64,000 bases of DNA from Acanthosoma haemorrhoidale (GCA_930367205.1 CAKNEZ010000002.1:1336343-1400342), one strand, 5' to 3'; positions 21,836-33,672 are shown, numbered from the stretch's first letter. Notes: generated by a model not told the origin, from the sequence alone. Translations and numbers: made by a program.

Positions 21836-24634
21836 TTGACTTTCCTGATAGTTGAAGCCGGACACCAGTGTGTTTTGGGCAAGGCTTCTTGTGAAAATCT
21901 TGGATTAGTGAAAAGAATAGAGACCATAAACTATGACGATTTGTTCAAAGGTATGGGATGCGTAAAAGAATATGAATATGACATAGATCTGATTGATGAG
22001 CCTTCATTCAAAATACACCCACCTCGCAAAATTCCTTATGCAGTAAGAGATCAGGTAAAACAAGAATTGGACAAAATGGTCTACAATAAAATAATTACTC
22101 CCATGATAGAACCCACTCCATCAGTTTCACCAATGGTGGTAGTGTGGAAAAACAAATCACCAAGAATTTGTCTAGACCTGACTGACCTGAACAAAAATAT
22201 TAAAAGAAGACACTTCCCTTTACAAACAATGGAAGAGATAGCCGCCAAGTTGCATGGGTCAAAATTTTACACAAAAATTGACTGTATAAAAGGATTCTGG
22301 CAGCTACGAGTTTCACAGAGAAGTTCAAAATTTTTAACCTTTGCAACTCCTTGGGGACGATACAGCTGTTTACGTCTTCCATTCGGCTTATCAAGTGCCA
22401 GTGAAGTGTTCCAGTCCTTCATGACAGCTACACTGGAAGGAATAAAAAGTGTGGAAGTCGCAATTGATGATATATTAATTCATGCACCAACCGAAGAAGA
22501 ACTTAAGAAAACAACGGATAAAGTCCTTAAAAAATTGCAGGAAGTTGGGCTAAAACTTAACAAAGAAAAATGTATCTTCAACGTACTAAAAACTAAGTTT
22601 CTGGGTCACGTGATCAGCGAAAAGGGCCTTGAAGCAGATCAAGAAAAGGTGGCTTGTATTGATAGGTTGAAACCTCCGGCAAATATAAAAGAATTGGAAA
22701 GATTCTTGGGTATGGTAACATACTTATCGAAGTTCATAAAAAACCTTTCTGAAATCACAGCACCTTTACGACTTCTCAAACAAAAAGACATAGAATGGCA
22801 TTGGGATCAGGATCAAGAACAAGCATTCATTAATTTAAAAAACAAATTGAAATCTGCTCCGGTTTTGCGCTACTACAACCCTAAAGAAGAGGTAAAAATT
22901 TCAGTTGACGCATCAAAACATTCGATGGGTGCAGTATTGTTACAGGATAACCAACCGGTTGCTTATGCATCCAAGGCGTTCACTCCTGCTCAAACTAGAT
23001 ACAGCCAGCTCGAAAAAGAAGCCACCGCTGTTCTGAATGGATGTAAAAAATTCCACGAATATGTGTGGGGGAATCCTAAGTTAATCATTGAGACCGATCA
23101 TAAGCCATTAGAGGCAATATTCAAAAAACCACTCAATAGTGCTCCAGCGAGGCTGCAGAGGATCTTATTCGAAGTCATGCCATACAACCCTCATATAGTA
23201 TACAAAAAAGGAAGCGAATTGTACATAGCTGACTTGCTCAGTAGGGATTGTGCAAATGAAGCATTAAAAGATGAGCCAGTTGACATAGTTATACATGTAA
23301 GTATACCATTTTCAAAAACACGTTTTGAGGAATTAAAAACACTTATGAGACAGTTGTCAAATTTTATCTTGAATGGTTGGCCTTCGTCCAAAACTGAATT
23401 ATCTAATGAATTAAAAGCCTATTACAGCTTCAGAGAAGAATTGGCTCTTTATGAAGGAGTAATGATCAAAGGGGCCCAAATAGTAGTACCAGAAAAATTG
23501 GTGCCTTTGGTTCTATATGAAATTCATCGAGGACATAGAGGAGCTGAATCATGCTTAAAACTCGCCAGAGAAAATTTATTTTGGCCCAAAATGTCCTCAG
23601 ACATAAAAAACTTTGTGGCAAGATGTCAAGTATGCCAGTGTCTTCAAAAAGATAAACCAAAAGAAGAACTGTGCCTAAATCAGGTACCAACTAGACCCTG
23701 GGAAATTTTAGGATCTGATTTGTTCCATTGGAATCAAAAAGATTACTTGATTATAGCTGATGTATATTCAGGATTCTATGATTTTCAAGTGCTCAACATA
23801 ACCACCAGTGCAGCTGTTATCCTTAAACTAAAGAATTGGTTCTCTACTCATGGAATACCTGATATACTAAAAACTGATGGTGGTCCACAATATAGCAGCA
23901 AAGAATTTCAAGACTTTAGCACATCATGGAACATTACCCATCAAGTATCCAGCCCTCATTTTCCGCGGGCTAACGGATTCATCGAAAGATATGTACAAGA
24001 AGCAAAACTATTACTAAGAAAATGCGCCAAGGAAAACACGGATATCCACCTTGCACTACTGAATCAACGCAACATTCCGAGGGATAGCATTGGATCCCCA
24101 GCTCAAAGGCTCATGGGAAGAAGAACGAAAACCCTGATTCCTTGTTTGGACTCAGTTCTTAAGCCTCAACTCATCAGCCCAGACAAGGTCACACAAACAC
24201 TCAAGAATCGGCAAAGCGAGCAGAAAAGGTATGCTGACATAGGCAAAACGTCGCATAAAACCTTCAGTGATGGAGAAAAGATCCTATGGAAGAAAGCACC
24301 TCGTGAATGGGTACCAGCAACAATTATTAAGCAAAATGAAGGCTCCAACTCTTACATTATTAAAACCCAAGATGGTGTGAAGTACCGCCGCAACTCATGG
24401 TTCCTTCGTCCTATAACTGAACCCCAAAACTTTGAATTTAAGGAGAGTGTGGTTTCCTCTCCACAACGTATGGAATCAGCTCCAGCAGTGGTTACTCGTA
24501 AATCGATCTCTACACAGTTCACACCACCAAAGAGTCTAACACCAAAGCCACCTGTTTCTGAGGATATGAGTTTAACCAAATCTGCTACTCAACAAAATAA
24601 AACTGAAGAATACCGAACCAAGAGTGGAAGGTGA
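21836..24634 (+). CDS. Gypsy-3 pol: RT, RNase H, integrase
   Basis: A 932-codon open frame; its homology begins upstream near 21765. RT: VSPMVVVWKNKSPRICLDLTDLN, FYTKIDCIKGFWQL, LPFGLSSASEVFQ and the catalytic IDDILIHA (about residues 75-280). RNase H: ISVDASKHSMGAVLLQ, LEKEATAVLNGC, IETDHKPLE. Integrase: IHRGHRGAE with CQVCQC for the HHCC zinc domain, then the DDE core with GSDLFHW, KTDGGPQYSS and NGFIERYV. After the core comes a C-terminal GPF-like region (WKKAPREWVPATIIK). No stop interrupts it, so it could supply enzymes in trans. The true start lies in the gag-pol fusion, not at this point. Confidence 0.93.
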   Translation: MTFLIVEAGHQCVLGKASCENLGLVKRIETINYDDLFKGMGCVKEYEYDIDLIDEPSFKIHPPRKIPYAVRDQVKQELDKMVYNKIITPMIEPTPSVSPMVVVWKNKSPRICLDLTDLNKNIKRRHFPLQTMEEIAAKLHGSKFYTKIDCIKGFWQLRVSQRSSKFLTFATPWGRYSCLRLPFGLSSASEVFQSFMTATLEGIKSVEVAIDDILIHAPTEEELKKTTDKVLKKLQEVGLKLNKEKCIFNVLKTKFLGHVISEKGLEADQEKVACIDRLKPPANIKELERFLGMVTYLSKFIKNLSEITAPLRLLKQKDIEWHWDQDQEQAFINLKNKLKSAPVLRYYNPKEEVKISVDASKHSMGAVLLQDNQPVAYASKAFTPAQTRYSQLEKEATAVLNGCKKFHEYVWGNPKLIIETDHKPLEAIFKKPLNSAPARLQRILFEVMPYNPHIVYKKGSELYIADLLSRDCANEALKDEPVDIVIHVSIPFSKTRFEELKTLMRQLSNFILNGWPSSKTELSNELKAYYSFREELALYEGVMIKGAQIVVPEKLVPLVLYEIHRGHRGAESCLKLARENLFWPKMSSDIKNFVARCQVCQCLQKDKPKEELCLNQVPTRPWEILGSDLFHWNQKDYLIIADVYSGFYDFQVLNITTSAAVILKLKNWFSTHGIPDILKTDGGPQYSSKEFQDFSTSWNITHQVSSPHFPRANGFIERYVQEAKLLLRKCAKENTDIHLALLNQRNIPRDSIGSPAQRLMGRRTKTLIPCLDSVLKPQLISPDKVTQTLKNRQSEQKRYADIGKTSHKTFSDGEKILWKKAPREWVPATIIKQNEGSNSYIIKTQDGVKYRRNSWFLRPITEPQNFEFKESVVSSPQRMESAPAVVTRKSISTQFTPPKSLTPKPPVSEDMSLTKSATQQNKTEEYRTKSGR

Positions 24635-24743
24635 ATCAAGGAACCAAGAAGACTGATAAAAGAAGAATAATCAAGCAACCAATAAGACTGACAACATTAC
24701 CAAGAAGACTACATATGAAGCTTCAAATCCAAAAGAAGAAGGA

Positions 24744-24905
24744 TGTCAGCAGGCAAATGATGACGTCACTTGAATTAGTTTGTTTATGCCTTGTATAATA
24801 CGTAACCTTTGTTTGCTGTTACAATATAGTTCTGTTCTAACATTCCATGAAGTCGGTCGTTCTTAATAACACCCTCATTCTTAATTTAATTAAGTCATTC
24901 TTACA
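24744..24905 (+). repeat. 3' LTR of Gypsy-3
   Basis: 162 bp; differs from the 5' LTR at about two positions (TGTTCTAAC for TGTACTAAC, TTAATAAC for TTATTAAC). Preceded by the purine-rich AAAAGAAGAAGGA. Confidence 0.93.
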
Positions 24906-26407
24906 GAGACCAAACCAGGATTTAAGGCCACATCATGCGCAGATTCAGTTGCTTTTATCAAAAGTTGGGATGTTTCTTGCAACAGCAAACCGTCGCAAAC
25001 ATAAACGACGGTAATGCCTTTGAAGGAAGTAATAATCTTTTAAGACGATTTATTCTCTCGATGGGCGTTATAATAAAAAATGCTTTATGGGGAAAAACTG
25101 GTCTCTATATCGTTTTTCCGATTAATTCTACGATAAAACAAAGCTATTGTTATTAAGCTACAGTGATAACTTGTGTGTCGGGTTTTTTATTTTTTTTTTT
25201 TAGTATCACACAATGTTATTACTTCAGATTCTTAGGTGATACATAATTATATATACTTTGATTTTATATACGCTCATACCAGAAGATGCATGAAGCAGTT
25301 AACCGTATGAGAGGCCCGAGTTACTTTTAGAGATATTGTTTTTAAAATAGCTCCGTGGGCGCGGGGGACTTTCCAAGACTCCGCTTCCTCCTTCTCGTGC
25401 GAGGGAGGTGACAACCATGTTGACTTAGGAGGCCTCTGGGCTGTTAGTAAATACTGTATGAATGAGCGAGTGAAGGAATATTGTAAATATAGTATAAATG
25501 AGAACATTTATCACAATTACTTATTTTCCAAAAAGGCAGATTGTAATTTTATCATTATAAAGTTGTTGTTATATAAAACAATAATAAAAATATGAGCTGG
25601 CCACTGTTTGTTCGCCCCGGCGATTTGCTATTGGATGACTCCTATATCGGAGTAAATTTAACCTTCATGGTAATACTGACTACGTATTCAGCCAAAAAAT
25701 TAAATTCTACGACAGTACTAAAACATAACAGTGACTTAAGACCCAAAAATTATGCAATTTCGATAGTCTCCTAGTCTACCGTTCTCCGATGCCTAATCAA
25801 CTTTACCAGTGTTATCTATCTTGATACCTAAATTTAGTTGCTGTTAGCACGATGCCTTCTTTCGATACAAAACTTCGTTCGTTGGCTACAAAAGTATATT
25901 TGCTACTCTCGGTGGAGAAAAAAAAACTACTTCATATATGTGCATAGATTTATTTTTATTTCATTACAAGAATAAAAAGAGAATCGTTTTTAAATTGAAG
26001 TTGATTGAACTTGTTATGCGAAAATGTGTGGTGTTTTTGTTCACCATGGAAACTTCACTATCGCCATTGGGAATATGCCGAGACTGCTCTTGCTAAACAC
26101 ATCTACCGTTGTCGAGCTCTCTATTGATACCAACTCTATTTTTTGTTTTCGAAAATATTCACTGACAAGACCCGACAATCGCCGCTGGAAGATAAAGCTG
26201 AACAAACTTCTATTCCAGCTACGTGAATAAATGTTTGTTTGTCCTTGTAGTTTTAAAAATTTTCCATTAAAATATGCCAAAAAAATTAAGACAAATGTTA
26301 TGTAAAGAATGTTATGTATTATGCACGTGTTTATATGTATGTGCAATGTGTTGCTAGTGAATTAGCACTAAATTTGGTACTTTGCACAAAATCCAGGATA
26401 TGTAGTA
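24906..26407. other. Mostly unassigned region left of the mariner
   Basis: Apart from the Jockey 3' fragment at 25335-25565 nothing recognisable was seen. Short open frames lack motifs. Confidence 0.55.
25335..25565 (+). repeat. Jockey 3' UTR fragment
   Basis: Matches the Jockey 3' regions at 28790-28910 and, reversed, at 54470-54640: CAAGACTCCGCTTCCTC, GAGGGAGGTGACAACC, and the terminal GGCAGATTGTAATTTTATCA. No coding part is attached. Confidence 0.75.
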
Positions 26408-26409
26408 TA

Positions 26410-27680
26410 TACGAGGGTGGTCTGAAAAGTTTCCAACCTAACAAAGATACAAGACGTTTTTTCAGAATTTTTTTTTTATTTTTCAACATAGTCTCCTTGT
26501 AACTCTACACACTTCTCCCAGCGATGCTCCCATCTCTGTAACCCATCCAAATAGTACTCGGCGTTTTTCTCTGCAAAATAATCGTTCACGAAGAAGATTG
26601 CCTCTTCATTTGACGAAAAGCTCTGTCCTCCGAGCGCAAGTTTTAGATGCGGGAACCAAAAGAAGGCGCTTGGGGCTAGATCTGGTGAGTAAGGCGGATG
26701 GTCAAGCAGTTCAAACCGTAATTCATGGATTTTCGCCATGGCAACCACTGAGGTGTGAGACGGTGCGTTGTCTTGGTGAGACAGGATTTTCTTTTTCTGC
26801 AAATCTGGCCGGTTTTCCGCAAGTTCTGCCTTCAGCTTGTCAAGTAATGATGCGTAGTATGCTCCTGTAATGGTTTTCCTTTTTGAAGATAATCGACCAA
26901 AATAACTCCATGACTATCCCAAAAAACAGTCGCCATCACTTTCCCAGCCGAAAAAACAGTTTTTGCTTTTTTTTGGGGCCGGTTCCCCCTTTGTATTTTC
27001 GTTTCGGGCGTTTAATGGTGTATCCAAGTTTCATTTACAATAATTAATCGGCGCCAAAACTTGGATTTATTGCGCCTAAACTGCGCCAACAGAGCGTTGC
27101 AATTGTTCATTCCAACACGTTTTTGGTCTAACGTGAGCAAACGCGGCACCCAACGCGCAGACAGCTTTCTCATCTCTAAATGTTGATTTAATATGTGACA
27201 AACACGTTCTTTTGACATGTTCATAACCTCTGCTATCTCTCTCACTTTAATTCGGCGGTCGTCTAGCACTATTTGGAGAACTTTGGCGATGCTTTCGTCG
27301 GTAGTTGCAGTTTTTGGACGTCCCGAGCGTTCATCGTCTCCCAAGCTCTTACAACCACGTTTAAATTCAGCTGCCCAAAATTTCACTGTGGTAAATGATG
27401 GTGCAGAGTCCCCATACACAGAATCCAACTCATCTTTGATTTGCGTAGGCGTATTGCCTTTCAAAAACAAATATTTAATGACAGCTCGATACTCGATTTT
27501 GTCCATTTTCATAAAAACACTCACATCGACTCACTCAAACGACTGTTACACAACAACTGCGCGTCCAAAATGGCTGAAACTTTAGTGAGTAACTATTCAA
27601 AAGATGAACGACGAAATTCACTAGCTTTTATTTACGACTGCTGCTATCTTCATGTGGGGGTTGGACCAGTCACCCTCGTA
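26410..27680 (-). mobile_element. Mariner DNA transposon, full length
   Basis: A 1271-bp element bounded by inverted ends TACGAGGGTG (26410-26419) and CACCCTCGTA (27671-27680), with the TA duplication at 26408-26409 and 27681-27682. The arms remain only partly similar further in (GGTCTGAAAAG against GACTGGTCC). The length is normal for mariner. The transposase inside is broken, but the ends look usable by an enzyme made elsewhere. Confidence 0.93.
26476..27512 (-). pseudogene. Mariner transposase, inactivated
   Basis: ATG at 27512 (MKMDKIEYRAVIKYLFLKGN). The N-terminus has the paired helix-turn-helix region with KFWAAEFKRG and the linker ERSGRPKTATT. The DD34D catalytic core has three lesions. 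The first aspartate is Asn (IVNETW for DETW). The next codons reach TAA at 27012-27014, just after WIHH. One base is missing near 26875 (GGAAAACC, where five A are expected). The second (SHQDNAPSHTS) and third (YSPDLAPS) catalytic aspartates are preserved; the following usual D is A (SAFFWF). The frame ends at 26476 with DYVEK, next to the inverted end. Confidence 0.93.
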
Positions 27681-27682
27681 TA

Positions 27683-28334
27683 TTCAAAATTTTAATGTTT
27701 TTTCTCGATGGTACGTCACATTGCAAATGGAAATGCTCATTTGAAAATTTAATGTTTTTCTTTTGTGCATTATATTGCGCGTGCAGGGGCTCATGATACA
27801 AGGTAGTATATCACTAAGGGTAATACTACATTACTACACTAAGTGCAGTATTATCAGTCATATGTAAGTAAAAAATAAATTATCTGCCCTTGGTCATTCA
27901 AATTAGTTTTACTCAGTTGAAAAGTCCTATCCATCTAATCGTTTTCAACTAGAATTTATTTTGTTATATGGGTTTGATAAATGTAGTAGACAGTCGCCAA
28001 AGGAACTTTAAACTTTATTTACTGCGTTACTATTACTTAAACTTAGGCAATAAAAAACCTGGAATTAATCAAATAGCTTTATAAAATATTGAAGAGAAAT
28101 ACTAATAAAGGAAACATCCGCTTTATTATATTTATATTTATTTTTATTATTATAGTGTGTATTTTTGAGCCAGTGAATATGTATCATAAACAGAATCATA
28201 CATACTAATAATCGGCTTGGAAAACACACATTTGGCCAAAACCTTGTGAAATCCACCACATGCAAAAAAAATGTTTCTTTACTTCTTTGGCCCACAAATA
28301 GCTTCGTTTTGAGAGGATGAGCAGGTGCTTTGGA
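27683..28334. other. Unassigned AT-rich region
   Basis: No gene or repeat recognised between the mariner and the Jockey fragment. Confidence 0.5.
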
Positions 28335-28965
28335 CAACTGTACTGACTAGTTCAAAGGACATCCCATCTCTCAATAAAAAATAAATTGATAATCTACAAA
28401 GTTATACTTAAGCCAATCTGGACATACGGAATAGAGCTATGGGGGACAGCAAAAAAGTCGAACATCAAGCGTATCCTTTAAATCAAAAGTCCTGAGAACA
28501 ATAGTAAATGCCCCTTATTACGCCAGCAACAAAACCCTTCATAATGCTCTTAATATACTTAACATTCTTGAACTCATCCCTTCCAAGTTCTAGAAATTTC
28601 ATAGTAGCCTATCCAACCAGCCTAATCCCCTAGCACAGTATCTGCACCACTCATCCCCATAAACCTCCTAGGAGACTAAAACGGCAGTGGCAGTGGAAAT
28701 TCTGTTTCTCCAACCATGTCCTGAGCGTCTGTGGCTCTCACGCTCTTGTTCAGCCTCCACTGGCTCTTATCCAGTGTACACGGCTGAAGAAGTTGGGGGA
28801 CTTCTTAAGACTCCGCTTCCTCTTTCGTATGCGAGGGAGGTGACAACCTTGTGGATTTGGGAGGTCTCTGGGCTGTTGATCTGGGGATGGGCGAGTGAAT
28901 GAAAATTGTAAATATCGATCGAATGACAAGAAATTTAAATACGATCAGTTGTTTTATAATTGACC
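28335..28965 (+). pseudogene. Jockey ORF2 C-terminus and 3' UTR
   Basis: The decayed frame shows HLSIKNKLIIYKVILKPIW, TYGIELWGTAKKSNIK and a tail related to Drosophila Jockey ORF2 (RFQSK..R.I.NAP), broken by stops and slips after 28470. A GC-richer 3' UTR follows at 28680-28900 and is shared with 25335-25565 and, on the minus strand, with 54470-54713. No clean poly(A) is left. Confidence 0.8.
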
Positions 28966-29281
28966 CTGCTCACGATTGTGTATTTTGCGTTTGAGGTTTC
29001 GCACCTGAATGTGTAGATAACATTATGTTATTCTAACACAGAGAAGGAAAAAAACGCCTTATCATTACAATCCCAGGCTGACTGAGATAAGACACGCTCG
29101 CTTATCCGCTGGTTCACTAAGAAGGATGTTTATTGGCCAATATTCCTAATCCCGCCTTATAACAAAGAAGGTGGGGGTGATAAGGCAACCAATCATATCA
29201 AGCCTCACACAGTTCTCTTATCAGTTCATCTTCCTTTCCAGGAGCCGAGTGCTTGTCTTCTACGAGTCCGTATTTTCTGAG

Positions 29282-31252
29282 ATGAGCGACGGAGACTTGA
29301 ATACCGATTGGGAAGGATTTCTCAAAGCAAGGTAAATTTGTACAACAACAACAATTTGTATTTAATACTATGCACATATATGCATAACGAAACCCTTTTG
29401 TGGCAACTTCCGTACACACTAATCACAAATCTTGTGGAATGAATTAAAATTAGTTTATATGGGGATGAGAAAAAGATTTATTTTGATGAAATATGAAGTA
29501 ATTTGTAATGTTAAAAAAATATATATCATCGTCCATTTGACCTCATAACAACTTGTGGTAGATCATAGTTCTATGAAAAGACTATGACGAAATTATGTTG
29601 ACGAAATGGACATTTCAGTTTGGACTATACCAGTAAAACTTATCACCTACATTAAGTTCTTCTGAGATGAAACGATCTCTAGAAAATTAAGAAAAAAACA
29701 ATTGGTGCCCCAGTTTCTCATATATTTATTAATTTTTAGGTTTTTTTTTTTAATTTTCTTAGATCAGAAAATCATTTATCTGTGGTCTGTCTGTTCTGCC
29801 TATTGTGAGTCTCTTGTTTGAACTATAAACCTGAAATTTTATACCAAGATTCCGTAAGATTAAGGCAAGAACAATGTTACATTTACATAGACACGAAAAA
29901 TAATTCCATAAAACATAATTACGGTTTAATAATTAGTTAATAATAAAAACATAATAATAGTTTCCTAAGTAATATTTATTGAACAAAATAAAGGTGATAT
30001 TTTGCATGTTATTTTCATTTAATGTCCCATATTAAATTACACATTGCCTCAACTAATTAGACGATTGGTAATTCATGAAAACATTTTACACTCATTTGGA
30101 GTAGGGATATTAAGTTAAATATTTTTGTATTGAAAGTAGTCTTATAAGTGTCATTAATCGGATAATATATGAGTAATGATTTTGCAGGGTGTTAAATTAA
30201 AGATCTTTCAGGGCTGATAAGGACAATTTTGTAATATTTTGGAGGACTGTAATCACACAATAAAAACAACAACATAAAATCAGATTGGTAACAAATTATT
30301 TTCAAATATTTAAATAACAAAAACTTTGGTTTTCTATGTGAATAAATAGAATTCAATAGAATTTCGAAAATCGATCAGGAAAATATAATTAGTAACATCA
30401 TCGAAGTGCTTGATATTACAAAATTGACTTCCTTTTATTTGCTATACCATATCAAAAATTGAAGTAGCCAGTTGTACGAAAATAAAACCTCAAACGATAT
30501 TAGTTTTTAAAAATTTGTTATTTTTGCGTTAGAAAAGCATGGATTTTTTTTTTTTTTTTTTCCAGTATTTTATTTGAATAAACAAATAATCAGCATATCT
30601 CAAGATTTTGGGAAATGTTCGCTTAAAATTTCAGCTTAATCAAAGATATCCTAAATCGTACAGATATATAAAACGAAATGGAAGGCTATAGTACTTGTTT
30701 GTAAGTAAAGCCTTTTTTGGTAATCACAACCTTAGAGAAGCAGTGGTTTCTGTCTAGACCCAACAGAACTGCAATGACCCACATCATTGACTCCATCGCG
30801 ATGTTCCTTCGAGTCAAAGATGCAGCTACATCTTACTAACCAAGCTTCCTAGATTTCCCACATGGGGCTTTACTATTGAACAGCCGAACGTCGTAGAAAT
30901 AAAGCTGTGATTTATAAGGCAACGCCTGTTTCTCTTTCTGGTTGTCTTGAGATAGCTTTAATTTTTCTATGAAATATTAGCTACTTATAATTACAACTAT
31001 AAACATATTTTATATTTTTTACGATATTAAGTGATCACCAACCACCCAGCAAATCTTTATGGGGGGGAGTAAGGATTCGAACCCAGAATATAATGTACTT
31101 CACCTATTAAAATTTAGTATTTACTATATTAATCTCTAATAATATAAATAAAATTATATTTTTATCAACTTTTCAGGCGATCTGAGGTAAAAAAAAAAAT
31201 TAGAAGAATGAATGACTCCATTAATAATTTAATTGAAAAAATTTATTCTTGA
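29282..31252 (+). CDS. Possible two-exon small gene, function unknown
   Basis: Exon 1 at 29282-29331 opens with ATG and reads MSDGDLNTDWEGFLKA, then meets a donor AG|GTAAAT. An acceptor TTTTCAG at 31170-31176 would open exon 2 at 31177-31252, which continues in phase as RRSEVKKKIRRMNDSINN, then LIEKIYS and TGA. The product would be 41 residues, acidic then basic, with an amphipathic-looking second half. The splice signals are good and the phase is right, but the intron is 1.8 kb, AT-rich, and the exons are so short that chance cannot be excluded. No family recognised. It could be the 5' end of a longer gene instead. Confidence 0.25.
29332..31176. other. AT-rich region, intron or intergenic
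   Basis: No motif-bearing frame. It contains a T20 tract near 30543-30562 (a possible minus-strand poly(A)) and a B-box-like word GGTTCGAATCC on the minus strand near 31070-31085, without a supporting tRNA fold. Confidence 0.5.
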
Positions 31253-32039
31253 ATTATTTTGTTACTCATGCCTATTGTTTAGTAATTATTTTTCAATGCT
31301 GTGATTATTTTGAGCAGTTACAACAGTAGTTTTTGTTATAAAACTGTATTTAAGCCATTAATTGCAGAAAATATTTGTTTATTAATATAATTTGAAAAAA
31401 AAAATCTTAAATTGAAGAAAGAAGCATATTTTTAAAATGTGACGAAATGAAGTTAAAGGTAAGTTAATTTCAAAACGAATCATTTTTCTTCTTGTATTAA
31501 AATGTTATATTGTTCCCTGTTCCTATTAAGTTTTGTTTTTTATATCTGTCTGAAAACTTAAAAATAAATAATTTTAGAAGAATTGTTGATGAAGGATATT
31601 TATATTCATTTGTTTTATTAAAAAATACAACAAATTGAAAAAGGCCTTGATAAAAATCTATGATTAACTCTGTCCTGTAATTTGCGGCGCGAATAGGCAA
31701 ACCCTCAACACTAGGCCACACTGTTAATTATCAATTATCTACATCGAGTTTTAAATTATTCTATCCAAAGAATATAAACCATTTCTTTAAAAAAAAAAAA
31801 TTGATTTTTGCACTTTTAATTTTTTCACATAAATTATAAACTAAATTGTATTATTCGAAATATGCTGAGTGCCCGACCTCCAGGCAACGATAGCATTGCC
31901 CTCCCTGGGACTCCTAATCTCTTCGATGAACTCCACGTCTTCGTCAGAGAACCATAAAAAAATTTTCACGGTCACTCTCCATAAATAGCCCCGATTTTCG
32001 AGACCATGATCAGAAAATTCATGTCCTGACTTCACAGCC
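31253..32039. other. Unassigned region
   Basis: AT-rich to about 31850, then mixed composition. No supported feature. Confidence 0.5.
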
Positions 32040-32815
32040 TATTCGCTGATTCAGTCATATCCCATTGTCGGGGTCAGATAACTGAGTATCCCCAAAGTAG
32101 GGAGGAGACGCCCGCCGCGAGCTAGGGTTACTACAACCTCTTAGCCGCCGTCCGGCGAGCGCCAAGAAAGAGATAAGGCGGGCGGACCTGTGGTCTTTCA
32201 CCCTGGCTGGCAGCCTAGTCGGTGGGCAGCCTAATTCGTTTTGATCTCACTCCATAAGATCTTATAAGGTGTGCCCCGACAAAGCACTATGCTCAGGAGA
32301 AGAGGAACAGAGTAGGTTTATAGGTAGTTTATGTGGTCTTCGAATGACCACGAATTCCCACTCGGTGTCTAAGGATAGGCGAAAACCGTCCGGATCCCAA
32401 AGGTGAGTGTGAACCGGAGAGAAGCAGACTGGATTGCCGTGGGAGACGCTACTGGTAAGTTTGCAGGGCCACGGCAACCGTCGTCCGCGAGGGAGAGGTC
32501 TCTCCCAAGGAGGTGCTAGTTTTAGCGAGACGAAGGCAAAGATTTCCACTAGGAAGGTGTGGGGTCTGACAACGCCGGACTAAAACATAGCGAGGTTAGT
32601 AAAGAGAGATGCTTAGGTAGTTGAATGAGAAGACCATGGTTTCAGTAGAATAGCAAGCGCCAGTGCAGAGAGAGAGGAGAGAGTAGTGTTCCAAGTGACG
32701 GTCCTGTTCGTTATGCTAACACGGTCTAATACCGGGGCTTATATAGCCGGCCAGCAGTGGTGAGGATGGGTCCCCACCTGCGGCTGTTTCCCCCACTAGT
32801 TCCTCCCCCACTTTT
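32040..32815 (-). repeat. LTR-like segment with TATA box, GC-rich
   Basis: A block of clearly higher GC content between AT-rich flanks. On the minus strand it has GGCTATATAAGCCCC near 32735-32749, a strong TATA box, followed by a leader that shares spaced blocks with 14870-15190. Probably a solo or degraded LTR, or the promoter end of an element I cannot name. Open frames across it have no family resemblance. Confidence 0.45.
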
Positions 32816-33672
32816 AATGACTCCATAGCCTTTATTAAACATATTGAAACATAAATACATATTTTCTGATATTCATTTGATGAAATAGATACGAGAAGAG
32901 AGGAACTTGTGAGTATTCATAAGTAAGAGGTGGCCACAGCACTCATATTCTGTTCATCTGACGATGTCTTCTCTGGAGCTCTAATGGCTTTGATGAAATA
33001 GGTCCCGACACGTACTACTGATGTGAGGCTCCACCATTTAACGGTGGATATAAACCTGAGGAAACCTATTTATCTCACCACCTTGTATAAGTGACTGAGG
33101 GTTCTTGCGGCTGAGTCTTTAGCTCTACTATAAGGGCTTAAATGAACAGGCATTTTGTTGCTGAATATCTAAATGAACAAGGAACACCAACGTCAAAGCA
33201 GCTGGGAGTCTATTGGTAATGAAGCCTTTGACATCGTCCACCCTCAGAATGTCACATTTTCACACAGAAGAGCAAGTTGCACCTACTCTAGACATCCTGT
33301 TCACAAAAAAAATGCTCAGGATAAATAATTGTAACTGAACTTTGTAACGTCTGACCACCGGCCAAGTTTTGATCAACGAAGAAATCATCAAACCATGAAA
33401 AGTTTGTCGACTTCCTCACAACACAAGCTCATTTCTTGATTAGGGATTGGAAGACTTCAGGAGTAATGTCTCGCAAGTTTTGGAAGCTCCTCAAGAAAAC
33501 TAGTAAATCCTTGAGATATTTTCCACTCAATGGTACTACACCCATAACTTAGGGAAGATTCAAAATTACCCTTAACTGCCAGAAATAGTTCTGTTCGGAA
33601 AATTGTATCAGGCAGAGTTTCATGATCTGCGTACAGAACGCACGCTTGTGAATTCACAGACCAAAGATTGCT
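32816..33672. other. Unassigned region
   Basis: No supported gene. The right part may be decayed LINE sequence upstream of the RT fragment at 33673, but motifs are gone. Confidence 0.45.

Larger units (their letters stand above)
20494..24905 (+). mobile_element. Gypsy-3, near-complete Ty3/gypsy element
   Basis: A 4.4-kb element with 162-bp LTRs (20494-20655 and 24744-24905) starting TGTCAGCAGG and ending CATTCTTACA. The LTRs differ at only about two positions by eye, so insertion is recent. Primer-binding site directly inside the left LTR, then gag, zinc knuckles, protease, RT, RNase H and integrase. No target duplication is visible: GTAAC on the left, GAGAC on the right. No envelope frame follows pol. 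Confidence 0.93.

Noticed and set aside
20489..24910. Target-site duplication for Gypsy-3
   Set aside because: GTAAC and GAGAC do not match, so no duplication can be claimed.
31068..31090. tRNA gene suggested by GGTTCGAATCC on the minus strand
   Set aside because: The T stem does not pair and no A box or acceptor stem was found; at most a relic.
32262..32549. A 95-codon minus-strand frame in the GC-rich block
   Set aside because: It lies inside an LTR-like segment, has no motif, and is not conserved in the related segment at 14870.
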